NCBI RefSeq assembly: GCF_963675165.1 | Contig: NC_087380.1 | Coordinates: 6,456,071 to 6,520,070, forward strand | Direction: 5' to 3' | DNA from: Halichondria panicea | Lineage: Eukaryota; Porifera; Demospongiae; Suberitida; Halichondriidae | DNA: 64,000 nucleotides | Shown here: piece by piece, positions 1-13,400 of the stretch | Layout of the letters: every line of letters starts with the position of its first letter | How positions within the stretch are numbered: the stretch's first letter is position 1 | Notes under the pieces: model-generated | Database searches by the model: none | Told to the model about the DNA's origin: nothing | What the model saw: the letters and a program-made list of their open reading frames with translations, nothing else | Position numbers and translations under genes: made by a program

Positions 1-608
1 TCAAGGTAATGATAATTCCTGGTGGTCATGGATACCGGTTCGGCAACAGTACTTTTAAAGATGTCAATGGACTTCGAAAACACATCGAGTTAGAAAAACC
101 GGTGATTGGAGGAGATTCGGGAGTCACTGTTGTTTTGAAGTTCCCGTACATGAGATTTGTGGACGAGTCTCATATGTACACCGATGTTGTTCATCATGCA
201 GTGACTAACATGATGGATTCCAGCTCCGACTCGGACAGCGAGTCATTGAACGAGAGTGTAGCCACTAGCCGTAAATACCAAGACGTTATGAAAGGAAGAG
301 CAATATCAGCGAAAGAGGGTTACCTCACAAAGCAAGGGAAGTTTCCTAGAACATGGCGAGTGAGATGGTTTGTGTTACGAAACAATATCTTGAGCTACTA
401 CAAGACAAAGCAATCCTCTAGACCCATCGACTCTTTAGATCTCTTTAAAGCATCAATGGTGGAGTATGATGACTCGAAACAAAAGGATTTTTGTTTTAGT
501 ATCACATTTTCAAGGAGAACTTACTTCCTTTATGCCAACAATGCCGAGGACTGTCAAAATTGGGTAGAACTACTTAAATCAAAAGTGGGAAGTGATTCTC
601 CGAGTTGA
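1..608 (+). CDS. DAPP1: DAPP1-like SH2-PH adaptor, 3' end (partial)
   Basis: Open frame running in from the left edge (frame of the ATG at 9, but KV precedes it, so the true start lies upstream) to TGA at 606-608. The first ~50 residues read as the end of an SH2 domain (GYRFGNSTF, then PVIGGDSGVTVVLKFPY). After an acidic Ser/Asp-rich linker comes a PH domain from about residue 100 (EGYLTKQGKFPRTWRVRWF ... FYLYAN-like end and a final Trp-containing helix). The SH2-linker-PH order, and the phrases GY-F-FG, VLK-PY and KEGYLTKQG, are those of DAPP1/Bam32, a cytosolic adaptor that binds phosphotyrosine and 3-phosphoinositides at the plasma membrane. The K-x-n-R-x-R-W-F basic motif typical of PIP3-binding PH domains is present. 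The missing 5' part limits certainty. It is convergent with the Bora gene. Confidence 0.85.
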   Translation, partial: KVMIIPGGHGYRFGNSTFKDVNGLRKHIELEKPVIGGDSGVTVVLKFPYMRFVDESHMYTDVVHHAVTNMMDSSSDSDSESLNESVATSRKYQDVMKGRAISAKEGYLTKQGKFPRTWRVRWFVLRNNILSYYKTKQSSRPIDSLDLFKASMVEYDDSKQKDFCFSITFSRRTYFLYANNAEDCQNWVELLKSKVGSDSPS

Positions 609-1084
609 TGTATTATAATTATAACATCACAACCAACACAGTCATTCTCTAGCAATGATTGTACATATTTATACTCCCTTATTAAGTTTCTGTGTATGGT
701 TTTCATTGTATTCTTTTATACCACAAGTTTCTGACTATGTACACTGCACACCTTATGTATCGTATGATCATGTGATTTTTTTACTCATCGAAGACAATTT
801 CAACGCTGCTTGTACATATAAACCAAATCATTTGTAATGATTATTGTTGATGGCACTTATTGATCATGAAGTGTTGACTATTGATCAAAACCACAACAGT
901 TTACAACAAATAAAGAGTCAGTTTTAAAAATTTAAACAAGCATAAAGTGGTCGTGAGAAAATTAATACGTACACCTGGCAATACATGATAAAAACAACAG
1001 AAGAATGTGTACACAAAGAGCCTGAGGCATGCAGTTGCTACATAGCAGATATTAATATTATTATAATTATGTGTACATGTCTGA
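609..1084. other. Convergent 3' intergenic region
   Basis: AT-rich spacer between the DAPP1-like stop (608) and the Bora stop (1085, minus strand). An AATAAA hexamer at 909-914 on the plus strand could be the DAPP1-like poly(A) signal. I see no convincing reading frame. Confidence 0.5.
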
Positions 1085-1736
1085 TTAAGTACGCGTTCTC
1101 CAAGGGATTTCAATATTCTCCTTGTGAAGTGGACTGTATCGATGCAGCGGTGATTTGGGAGTGGTCGACGTCATGTTGCTTAGGAACGAGGATCGTATGG
1201 GAGAGATGAGAGTGTGTGAGAATGGAGAGTAGTTCTTATTGGTCGGGGGGGTTCTGGTCCGAGGCACGCCCCCTGGTCTGTTAGGGACCCTGTAGGAGGA
1301 AGGGGAATGAGTGGTGAACCAGATTGTATATGCATTGTTTAGAGTGTTGACAGCAAATGCCAAAACCTCTTGTAGTAATTAGTATGATCCAGTTAGCTGT
1401 TACTATAATAATATACTAAAGTGTACCACTATGGCATAGATAAACAAATATCTATGGACCACGTACAATTATCTTAGTACATAGTGTCCTGTAGTGCACA
1501 GTGCATTATGACCTACATAACATCCACCAAGTACAGTCACCTAGCAATGATAAACAAATCTATGGACCAATAAAATTATGTGTACATAAAAATTCCTGTA
1601 GTGTTCAGTGCAGTACAATGACTTAGACAAGCAAGCACAGCACTATAAGAATACATATAGCTACATGTACACATGCACCCACAAACTGAAAATGGAATTA
1701 CATTGTACAGTATATAATTAAGGCAATTATTCACGG

Positions 1737-1776
<40 letters not shown>

Positions 1777-4700
1777 GCTTTACCTTGTTTGCATAGAGGT
1801 AATGTCCTTGAGTGGGTCTTTCTGACAGATGGAGCCAGCTGTAAGAGTAGAATAACAACTGATTGAAGTGTATGAGGTTTGGAAACAGTCCAACATTAAA
1901 CAAAGCTACTATATATGCAGGGATTTCCAAACATTGTTTTTAATGAGACAAATTTGATTATAATTACATGTACTGTGTATGTAGGTGTGCCATGAATAAG
2001 CTTTTGCACTGAACTCCTCCATTGTCATAGATGCATGCGTGTGCCAAACACTCTGAATCAGCACAAACTGTGACATGCACACACATTGTACACGCATGTA
2101 TACACTGTAACGACGTGAAGTATACATTGTATATTGTATCAAGGGCGTATGAGAGAAGAGGGCATGCAACAGCTTGCGAGCAAAAACTGTAAGTGGGAGG
2201 TGGAATTAAGTACGGTAATAGATTGTAGGCATGTCTGATTTTGTGTAAAGTACATGTAGCAGATAGTGATCGAATAAAGTTTTTGCTCGCACGTTGGACT
2301 AATAGTGAGTTGCATGCCCTCTTCTCTCATACGCCCTTGATTGTATACATGTACTTACAGCTAAACTGGAGACGAGCTTTCAGAGCTTTTTTCTTCCTCA
2401 ATACTTCGTCAGGTAGAACACTTGAAGAGGTCACATGAGACGGAGCCATGCCCCCAAACTTGGTGTACCTACTGGGTGGAGTCTTGTGCAGTAACTGACC
2501 AATCGGAGAGGGCCCCCTCGGCGTTTTGTTATACCTGGTACCAGGTGACTGTAGAGTGTAGCATCCGGGTGAGTGATTCATGAGAGGCAACAAAGATGAA
2601 GAAGAGGCTGACGGCACTTGTAGACGTGAAGGAAGTACAGATTGCGATGTGAGGTGGTTTTGCGCCCCTCTCAATGCAGCGAAGGGGGTGTGGTATGAAC
2701 GAGGAGTGGGAACCATTCCCCCTCTTGACCAACTATCCACACCAAGTGGTGTACCGGGTGAAAACACCAGCCCACTGTCCACGATATCAGAGGCTGTTCT
2801 GATGTTTGAATTGATGTTAGGTTCTCGTATTGTACCTAGTTCGTGCGTAGGAGTTTTGAAGGTGTCTAATCCGCCATTTTTATCAACACTTGCCATGACA
2901 ATAGATTCTGTTTTCCTGCTACCATCTGAAAATGAAACTAATTCACTGTGACCCAACAGCTTGCTGTTCGATAAGTTCATGCTTGGATTGTATTCCACAG
3001 AGCCAGCAACACCGGAATCAACACCCATAGTACTGGAATGAGACATAGGAGCAGTCACACCGGAATCAACACCTATGGTATTGGAACGAGACACGGTGGG
3101 TATTAGAGAGATTCCTTGTGGCTGTTCACTGGCATTGGAAGTAGTTGGATCGTTGAATTTGATTTGGGAATTGACCATAGTGGAGTGTGCCTTGGGGTGG
3201 TGTGGGGCCCAGGGTTGCATCGGCGAATTACTCCTATGAGTGTGGGTGTGGCTTTGGGTTTCCATAGCAGCTTGGCTGTTATCATCGAGACCAAGATTGG
3301 TGAAGAAGCCGGTACATGAAGTCGACGTAATGTTTGTCAAATCAAATGTTTCAGTTCGAAGATCATCGAGAGATAATGGTTCTGCTAGTTCTTGTGATGA
3401 ATCATGATCGGATGAAGGCTCCTCAGTTCTGATTGGTTCGCCAGTGATTACAGCGTGATAGTTGTCATGTGACAGGGGCTCGGGGTCAATATCGGAGCGA
3501 GAGGTACACGGATGTTTCAGTACAGGGCTGGCAAAGGGAGAGGCTATCAGCTGGCGCTTTGTTACTGCAAGGGAGGAGAAAATACAGTTTAGCATAATTA
3601 TGATTATAAGTGAACAGATGTGCAGGAAATGTACATGTAGTGCATCCATGTGCACAATGCCTGAGGCTAAACAATCGTAACAATAATTATTGCCTGCTCA
3701 GGCAATTTCTGGCTAATAGTTAAATCAAACGTGTGTGATCCTCAAAAAAACTTTGCAATCGCACACGCATGTACATGTATACATTATGCTAGCTGGCATA
3801 AAATAATTAATATAAGAAGCACTACCCTAAACACACTAGGGAGGGAGGGGCACCTGCAGTGTTGGGGGTGGATGTACAGGCGGAGCCTCGGTCACTCTCC
3901 TTCACCCTCGCTGTGGGCGTAGTCCTACAGGTCAAAGGACAATTGGGGAGCACTCCAATTGGGGACACAGTTGTAGTGAGAGGACTGTGATCGTGTGTCA
4001 GCAATGCACCCTGCAATACACACAGAGCAAGGAGTAGGTAAACATCATCAAAGTAACAGCTAAAAATTATAATTTACAGGACTCTATACTCATTTATACA
4101 GTAGGTAAAGGTCGTTTTTGGATCGATACCACAAAGCAATATCTTCTACACGTAGCGTGCATTCATTTACATGTCTAATCCTAAGAGAACTTTTATGCAT
4201 ACATGTATAGTATGAATCGTTGTGGAAACGGTGTAGATGTATACAATACTGCACTTGCCTTGTTGTTTGGAGTGACGGGCACAGTGCCAATGGGAGAGAA
4301 CACAGGCAGCTGTCTCACAGCTCCACAAGACGAGGTCTGGTCACAGATCGGGGAAAAGTCTGGCAAATCTCCGCTAGGCGATTTCAACACGAGTGACGAG
4401 AAGGCTGGGTTGTGTTCATCTTTGTTGCCGCCTCCATCAGTTGCCTCCGTAATGTAAATGAACGGGGAGTCATTGGAACTAAATAGAAAAATATTATTAC
4501 ATATTTACATGTGCCTAAAATTACTTACCTTTCTGAAATGTTAGGTGTCCACAGTGATATCTCTGATAGCTGCATGTTCTCCTGCTCTGGTGTAGGGCTG
4601 GTCGAGTCCTGCTCCAAAAATAACTCATGTGAGCATGTTACATATTGGTATCACATGTTCGGTCCTAGACTACCATGCATATACATGTACTGTACACAAA

Positions 4701-4851
4701 GATTCGACTCTTACATGTAGCTGACCTACATACACATGCATGCAGTCATGTCATAAATACAGGTCAAACTGTTACACTGATTGTACATGTACATGTATCA
4801 TCTGCCCCCCCCCCCCCCCCCTCCACGCACGCACATGCACACGCACGCACG

Positions 4852-4901
<50 letters not shown>

Positions 4902-5656
4902 CACACGCACGCACGCACGCACACATGCACACACGCACACATGCACACATGCACACATGCACACACGCACACATGCACACACGCACACATGCACACACGC
5001 ACACACACACACACACCATTCTCAAAAACACACACACACAGGCACACACCATTCTCAAACACACACACACACCTGTCTCTCTGGCTGTCCAAAGAGCTTC
5101 CTCCTCAATGAGCAGTTTCCCACGTCCCTTCCTTCCCCCTCCTCCAGACACTCAGTGGGTGTGGCTTTACCATGGTACGCTGCCATCACTAGCTTCTCAA
5201 GGTCAAATGTAATCGGGAAAGTCAGCATTGTCTGCGTACCAGCTGTGTGGAGGGGCAGTAACATCGTAATACAGTACATGCGGTATGACAGAGATCCCTT
5301 AAGGCCACCAAACACCAGGCAACTTTCAGGCAATTTGTTACCTACAACCATTGTAGGCAACAAATTGCTTGAAAGGTGTATGGTGGCCTTAAGAGTCACG
5401 GCATAGGTCATGCTTACGTTACATGTGCATGTGCAGAATGGGCACTCAAGTTAACAAACAGTGCACTCAATATTCAGAAGAGAACTAATTGAAAGCGGCA
5501 ATTTTAAAAGTACAGTTGACTCACCGTCTACAGTTCCAGAGTCCCTCATGTCAGACTCAACCAAACTCTCCACTCTGATAACTAGAGGGGGTGGGGTGGA
5601 GCATGCTTAGTGAGCCAGTCGGGGAGGTTCAATATATGCTGTGTACATGTACAGTA

Positions 5657-5687
<31 letters not shown>

Positions 5688-6740
5688 ACAGTACATGTGA
5701 TCGGCCACTCTTCGTACTAAGGCTGTCAAAATGGAGCACAGCTTAGTGGATAAGTAAACTACATGTATTTATGGAAAATATATGCAACATTGTACCAGGA
5801 CTGTTACAGACAAAAGTGAGAGTCTACTATTACAGCTGCATACATGATTGTGTAAATGTGGAACCAGATCTCATCACTCACATGCAGTGGCTGGAGGGTG
5901 AGGTGAGAAGGTGACCTTCTTCTGACTGGAGGGTCTGGTCAGGCCAGGTGAAGAGGAGTCCCCTGGAGGGTAGGTCTGCTTGGCTTGGTGGCGAGACACT
6001 GGCCAGGGAGAGGGGAGGATGATCTTCTGAGAGAAAAACGTGTCCACGGCTCTCTGAGCATCATAGTCATCACGGGGGCTGTGTAATGGGTAGGGGGGTT
6101 GTCAATGTACATGTATAGTATCGTATGGTGGGAGGGGGAGTGTGTGTGTGTGTGGTGGGAGGGGAAGTGTGTGTGTGTGGGGTGGGAGAGGGAGTGTGTG
6201 TGTGTGTGTGGTGGGAGGGGGAGTGTGTGTGTGTGTGTGGGGTAGAGTAGATCAGTAGGGATAGACTATCCGTCATCAGTGGTATGTATGTATGTGATAA
6301 GGTAACCACGTACTGCACTTGGTTACCTGTGTCCATTTGTCTTGACCAGAGTAGCTGGGTCAGTGGCAATCTCAGTAGGTTTCTATGAGGATTGTAAAAA
6401 CACATCATCATCATGTGTGCTCTGTAGTTAATGTGTTGTGCTACTCACCAGTCGAGCAATGTTGTCAATGGACCAGCGGAAAGTGTTGTTCTTCTACAGA
6501 AACAAAAAATATGGGCAATCAAAGTTAGCTATCAATTAAGTTCATTCCGAGAAAAATCACCTACATGTATGATACCCCTTGTTTCTACTTCCAGACTGAA
6601 TAGTGCTACACTACACATTACTGTCCTTCTATTTATGCACTGAGTACACTCACCTCACAGCTTGACGGTGTCTTATTGAACATGGGGCTGAACTCAGGGA
6701 AGTGTTGCCTCTCCTGACTCGAGAACGGATTGGTACACAT
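1085..6740 (-). CDS. BORA: Protein aurora borealis (Bora) homologue, 12 exons
   Basis: Minus-strand gene, ATG at 6740-6738, TAA at 1087-1085. Exons in order: 6740-6654, 6493-6449, 6382-6327, 6078-5882, 5572-5525, 5242-5073, 4608-4529, 4478-4259, 4010-3854, 3564-2359, 1838-1784 and 1178-1085. All phases agree and give about 804 aa. The Bora core is clear: NPF near the N-terminus, FRWSID at residues 34-39, FF-x3-II-LPSPW ending at 88, then [15 protein letters not shown] (148-162) and SLRRKLF (189-195), all matching the vertebrate Bora block order. Bora is a cell-cycle cofactor that promotes Aurora A phosphorylation of Polo-like kinase 1. The long exon 10 is Ser/Thr/Pro-rich and probably disordered, with repeated GVDSG segments. 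The intron after exon 8 starts with GC (AAG|GCAAGT). A long CA/TG tract lies directly at the exon 6 donor. Confidence 0.88.
1739..1774. repeat. (GT)n microsatellite
   Basis: Uninterrupted GT dinucleotide run in a Bora intron, 10 bp from the donor site of the 1838-1784 exon. Confidence 0.95.
2140..2339. mobile_element. Inverted-repeat MITE, CAAGGG family, with 7-bp TSD
   Basis: About 200-bp element in a Bora intron. Its left end CAAGGGCGTATGAGAGAAG is mirrored at the right end (2309-2339), with terminal inverted repeats of about 30 bp. It is flanked by perfect 7-bp direct repeats ATTGTAT (2133-2139 and 2340-2346). There is no coding capacity, so it is a nonautonomous DNA transposon. Related copies lie at 10718, 41934 and 47671. 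Confidence 0.9.
4801..5072. repeat. Complex CA/CACG microsatellite cluster
   Basis: Poly-C followed by CA, CACG and CATG-interrupted dinucleotide repeats for about 270 bp, in a Bora intron. It abuts the exon 6 donor, which on the minus strand reads CAG|GTGTGTGTG. Frames through it give only His/Thr or Cys/Val runs and are not genes. Confidence 0.95.
6120..6240. repeat. GTGTG/GGGAGG minisatellite
   Basis: Four imperfect units of GGTGGGAGGGGGAGTGTGTG type in Bora intron 3. Confidence 0.85.
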
Positions 6741-7802
6741 GACGACTCTTCTTAGTCAGTCTAACCACAGATCCTAGTGCAAATACACAAGTAGTGTAAG
6801 CTTGGAATGCAAGTTTTGAAATAAGAAATTTGAATACTCAATTCGAAAAGGCTATGCTCAAATGCTTGGTAGCAGCATCAGTTTCATATGACTCCACAGT
6901 TCATATGATGGCCTATATCTTGCTAGCTGCGGTACATAAAAGCTAGAGATCTGACTTCTCTCACCTCTTATTTGAAAGCCTGTAGAGCTTTGAATCTGCA
7001 CAGTGGAGTCAGACAGTTGTCCATGGGAATTTCACTTGCACGCCTACGATGTGCTTCTTTTTGAAAAGTTTTTGAATGATGATGTCACACACCCACTTGA
7101 AAACAGGGGAAATCCCTTATCTGGGATTAGCATGAATATCATCAACTGTGGTTTGTGGTAAACTTGTTGCAAGCAATTTACAGAGCACACATGGTCAAAA
7201 GAGTGTCCTGTAAAGAAACTCAAGAACACTTTATTAGAAGCTCCTAGGACTCAACCAAGACTTGGTAAGTAATACTTGTTCATTGTCTAGATCTATAATT
7301 ATCATTGTCAATACATCTGCAACAATGTACAAAAGCACAAAAGCACTGCAGTTTAGCTAGCTGCAATCCAGCATTGCGCTAGATTTGAATGATGTACAGT
7401 GTCCATTCTCCTACGTATCCAGCAAGCAAAAATAGGTGTTTTCTGGATAAATTCTACGTCTACTCAAAATAATAGCTCCATTATTGTAATCTCCCAGCCA
7501 ACCAAATTCTGCATGTGTTAACTGTTACATGTTCACTGTATACCAGCCATTGTAATTATGCATGCATGGCACACCCTAGCTAGCTAGCTTGCTGTAGAGA
7601 GACCAAGGAAGACAATTGGAATGTGCATGTTACCAAGCAATGGTACAAGGTGCTTTGAAACACACGCACATTGTAACGCATACTGTTGCCTTGCATTCTG
7701 CAATAGAAATAATACCTCTATTGTGCATGTGTGACATTTGCAATATATAGCAGCCTAGGCATTAACTTGAGCTCTATTTTATGCAGGAATTCTACCAGAA
7801 CT
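6741..7802. promoter_or_regulatory. Divergent intergenic region, Bora / integrin beta
   Basis: About 1.06 kb separate the Bora start (minus) from the integrin beta start (plus), so it should hold both promoters. I see no clear TATA box at a set distance, no RNA gene and no credible reading frame. Confidence 0.5.
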
Positions 7803-10344
7803 ATGGCAACACGTCTCCACCTTCTGTTGATAGGGCTACTGCTGTTGACCGGGACACACTATGCAAGTGCACAAGGTGAGTTGCAACAAATGCAGGGTGG
7901 ACTTAGTTAAGAGCGAGGAGGGGTCTCCTCTAGATCCACTTGATCTTCATAATTGGGTTCTGACTATTTACTTTGGCATAGTCATAGCCTAGTTTTAACA
8001 AGGAGAGGTATGCTATTCCCCTCCTTTATTAATCCTCCTCTGCAAAGCATATAGCCTCGGTTCTATACTTGCTTCTTCCAATTTTTTTTGCATTAATTTT
8101 ATAGTGATTCTGCACACATACTATGCAGTGGCATTGAACACATCAGCTCAATTAAGTGACCCGTATCGAATTTCTTGTTCCAATTGTGGTTAACCATATA
8201 AGAGCTCGTACAATTTCCTGACTTTGTTTTGGCCTCCCAATACCGACACCTCAGTGCTACCACACAACTGTTAAGTCTAGTGGTCATCCCTGGTCGGCCT
8301 GGTGACTCAGCCTCACCACTGGCAGCCAAGAATCCACATAACCAAATAATTGTTTTCATCTCGTATTACATTCTAATTGAGCAATTTTGCACTATTAATT
8401 GTTGAGCATGCCAAAACACTTGTGTAAGATATAATTATACGTTTGCAAGTACATATAATTTGTTGTGGCATATTGTGCATGTATAAAATTAGTACGAGGG
8501 CCGTCTTCAAAAGGGGCCAATTATTGTAAGAACTAGATTGATCTTTGGCCAATATTTCTAGCTGGCATTAATATGGTTAAGATGCCTTTCATGCAGCACT
8601 GTAGTCAAGCAACAATTTCAGTGGGTGTCTGTGGCTAATGTTAAGTTATGCACAGTGTGTATATTGGCATGACATTGGTGTTTCATTCCGCACATGCTCA
8701 GATTGTTTAACGTACACTCGCTGTAGAGACTGCATCACTCTCAATCCAGGCTGTGCTTGGTGCAATGACCCAGTGAGTCCGTAAGAATTATACTGCATGT
8801 ATGAGCATACATTACTAAGAGATCTCAGGGAGTGCAATTTTTTTAGCAACATCTATAGGCTTAAGGTTACGGTATAGTGTTTCCACCCACAACAGGCATC
8901 AAATGTACTATATGAATATTATTATTTTATATAGGGATCTACTGTCACTATTACTGACATCTCTACCGCACACACACACACACACAGAATGTGTTCCTCA
9001 GTTTTGCCAACACCTCGACCAGTTTGTCACCGGCCCCTCTCTGTCAGACTGAGGAGGAGCTGGTCGCTCTCGGCTGTCAGACTATCATCAACCCTCAGAG
9101 CAACTCTGTCACTAGTGTGAGTAGTGTATTGATGGCCACAGCTGTATATACATTATTATTGTATGCACACTGCCAGTTTTTGATGTCACCTATACCTACG
9201 GTTCATTTAATTACCTCATTGTTAGTTTTACTGGTATAACTTATTGCTTGTCAAGTGGAATGTAAAATTATAGTAGAAACATAATGGGATGTAAGTCAAG
9301 GGATCTATTACTACCAGTATAATTTTTTGCTATGTCAAGTGGAATGTGTGTGATGTATAATTATAAGTCTGTGACTCTCCACTCTGCAGGTACCTGGTGA
9401 GATTGTTTCTACCCTGTCAGTATTGTCTGCACAAGTGGAAGTCAGACCAGGTAAGTCAGACCAGGTACAGTACCTTAATGGTCTGGGCGGAGGGAAAAAC
9501 AATATTCTTGATCGAGTTCAGCCTGCATAGATGAAGTTACATTTGCATGATTATAAGCACATTTAGTCCATTTTCTTGCATTCTCTCAGTGTATGGCTTA
9601 GTGTTGTTCTATATAATTATACATGCAGTGCAACTACGGGTACTTTGTTCAATTTCTCTCTCTAATTATAGGCCAACCGAGTGAGTTTGATATTGAGATA
9701 AGTCCTGCTGAGTCCTCGGCAGTGGACATGTACCTGCTCATGGACCTCACTCTCACCATGCAGGAGGACCTCAGGTCCATACGACAATTTGCAGGCGACC
9801 TGGGTAAGTGAGAGATTGAAGGGATTTGATCTTCTGTTGCTGTGATAATTAAAATCCATTTTTTAAGTGCGCATCATTTTTGGGGGGGACATTATTTTGG
9901 TCCTTATAATATTATAGAGCTGATATATCAAGAGTCCTAATGAACTCTTGCTGATATTGATACAGTAATCATGCATAGGAGTAGAAACTAGCAGTAGAAT
10001 CAAGAGTAGAATTAGCTAGGAGTGGAATTGCATGATTGATGATTGATGCTGAGACATTTTTATCAAGAAGTACACTCTTTCTCTATTATTCAGTTGCGAG
10101 GATGAAGGTGCTGAGCAGTGACTTCAGGATTGGTTTTGGATCGTTCATTGACAAAACTGTTGCTCCATTTGCAGATACTATCAAGTGAGACTAACAATGC
10201 ACTGATCAAGATAGTACACTCCCCAATGCATAGTTACAACATAGATATAATAGCCTCATTCGTTTTGTTGCATTTCATACGTTCCTTTCCCTTTCCTATG
10301 AATGCGGTACAGGGTGAACAACTTTGCACACACCCACACACCCT

Positions 10345-10424
<80 letters not shown>

Positions 10425-10435
10425 CACACCCCCCA

Positions 10436-10474
<39 letters not shown>

Positions 10475-13400
10475 CACACAGCACTGAATTCCCCTGTGCT
10501 GAGGATGCAGAGGTTCGCCGCATCACTGCAGAACAGTGTGACCCGGTCTATGCCTTCAGACATCGTCTAGACCTCACCGACAATGCCACACTCCTTCAGG
10601 AGCAGCTAGACAACGCCCTCCTCTCTGCCAGCCCCGATCACCCGGAGTCTCTCCTGGATGCTCTACTACAAGTAGCCGTCTGCGAGGTAAGAAGGGATAT
10701 AGGCTAATACATAGGACCAAGGGCGTATGCCCTTGATAGGACAGAGCATTAAATCTTTTGATGCAAATTTCATAGCTTATTTGCTCTATGCTCTTCTGCA
10801 AAACATTGCTGTATAATTATATAGTTGTACGCTGTATGTACCACTACAGCGAATTTAATACATTAATTGAATTTCAGAGTGAAGTTGGATGGAGGGTCAA
10901 GGGTCAGTCCAGACGTATTGTACTGGCGATAACCGATGGAGACTATCATTACGCCTTGGATGGAAAGGTAAAACATACAACGATAGTTCTTTCTCCAGTA
11001 GCTATTAATTACAAATTTACTTGCACAACCACTTTTCTATTTCCTGAGCATATGAATGAGACCACCCTCTCTCCCATATACAGTTAGGAGGCTTGGTCGC
11101 TCAACCGGATGCTCAGTGTCGACTCTCCTCTACTGGAGAGTATGAAGATGCTCGTCTCTATGACTACCCTTCATCAGCGTTCATCTCTGATGTCCTCAAT
11201 GATAACAGGATCACTCCAATCTTTGCAGTACCTTCCCAGGTACCTTGTACTGTGTTAACAGTATACCGTATATCAGGTTTCTAATGTGAGGTTAATCGAT
11301 TGCGAATGACACACTGTACAAGCCTGATTGCATTTATGGAATATTGCATGCGCATGCTCATCCCTTGTGTTAATTTCTTTTGATTATCGAAAATTTGCAA
11401 TTTGCAATCGAAAGAACGTTGCATTCGAAACCCAATTATAGTAATGTTTGATATTACATACATTTGGACATGTTACATTTGTTTGCGTATAGTACATGTA
11501 ATCTTACATACATTGTTAGTGTGGCAGTGCAATTTTGAGTGTATAGGCCGGCCGACACGTGTTGTATATATGGCTACTAGCTACATGTATACGTATTTGT
11601 TACAGGTACGTATAAACCACATGCACTGGATGTCATGACAGCTAGGGAGGCATTCAGTACTAAAAAACACTTCAATGCAGGTTCGGTCCGTGTACGATGG
11701 TCTAGCAGCTGCCATCAGGTCAGCGTCTGTCGGAACTCTTGCAGCTGATGCCTCGGATATTATTACTCTAGTGGAGGACCAGTACAGGGTACATCACTCA
11801 TATCTTAGTGCAGACGTACATGTAGCTATTCACATTACGTATAATTATATCCTGCCTTTGCTGATTTGTGATTCTCTTAAATGCCATAAGCCTTCAACGT
11901 TCTCACACACACCTAACTATACATTCACCCCCCCTCCCCCCAGATCCTGGCGAGCACGGTGGTCCCCCTCCTCTCGACCACCCCAGAGCTACCCCCAGAC
12001 ATGCTCAGCGTTACTGTTCTACCCCTCAATGACTGGTGAGTTAAATATATGCTCATGAAGATTACATGCTTATTCTGATTTTTTAGCAGTGAGGGGATTT
12101 TTTCATCACACTATTACAGAGGCATGCATTTTGTCAGATGTTGCCATAATTTTCAATGGGTCTAATTGGTTATTTTTGTGTAAATGTTCACGATTACCCG
12201 CTTTACAGTATGATTGTGTATCAACTTGAGGGACGTATGAACTGACCAATGTATGCATACACACACAGTGGCCTAGGTGCATTGCGTGTGGACACAGCTG
12301 ACGTGTGTGAGAGCATTGTCTTCCCTAACACTGTTGACTATCGCGTGACAGTATCAGCTGCTCCCGAGGCCTGTCGTATCTTTGGCAACCAGTCAATCTC
12401 AGCCCAGATTCAGTTCATTGGATTTGGGAATGTTGACATTGATATCTCGCTAGCCTGTGACTGTGGCTGTGGTGATCCGGTATGTTCTATTTAACAGCTG
12501 CTAAATAATAATGAAGTAGCTAATTGCATTTTACGTACTGCTGTATTTTAGCAGATGCCCTGAGGTTTTTTGATTGTATTGTTCTATTGCAGGAGCCCGA
12601 CAGTGCCATGTGTAATGGAGAGGGGACATTTGAGTGCTCAACATGCATCTGTGATGATAACATGTGCGTACACTTGATATGTGTGTGTGTACGTGGCTGT
12701 ATTGTACATGTGAGGTACGTTTGTTCACTACTTGTTCTTGCTTACAGTGGTGGAGTGCAGTGTACGTGTCCAGTGGGAGGAGCTGAGCTGGGATGCATGT
12801 GAGTGTCATGTGATCATGCAATGTAACAGCTTACTCTCTTGCATGTCTGTACAAGTCTGCCTATTATGCATGCTCACCTCTCTTATCAGACTAATAATAG
12901 GCCTCGGCTCCCTAAGTTTATCAGGCCCAGTAGAGGAGCTCCATAGAAGATTGAATTGGTAGTGTTAGTATTAGTACAGTCATGTATATAACTATAGTTA
13001 CACAGAGCTCCAGTTGCAACACTTTCATAATTATCATGATGATGAGTGTACGTAGTAGGTATATATATGGACCCATTCCCCATACCTTCCCTGTGTATAT
13101 AGTAACCCCCTCGATATGCACTCATTCCCCCCCATGTAGTGACCCCCTGGATATGACTGGCAGTGTGTGCAATGGAGTGGGTCAGTGTGAGTGTGGGGAG
13201 TGTGTGTGTGACCAGATCAGTCAAGAATCAGAGCTTGTCTTCCAAGGATCATACTGTCAGTACAACCCACTCAACTGCCCCATCGCCAGGGACGACAGCG
13301 GACAGTTTAAACCTTGCGCTGGTGAGGAAAATACCAAGTCTGTACTTACATAGCTAGTTACATAGCCTAGTTGAGCTGCTATAATTGCGAAGGCATATAT

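Noticed and set aside
4675..5212. Long frames rich in His-Thr or Cys-Val across 4.7-5.2 kb
   Set aside because: They are translations of CA/TG microsatellites inside a Bora intron; only 5073-5242 on the minus strand is a real exon.
10324..10580. Frame starting within the CA repeat and running into the integrin exon
   Set aside because: The real exon begins at 10482 after the CA-AG acceptor; upstream codons are intron repeat.
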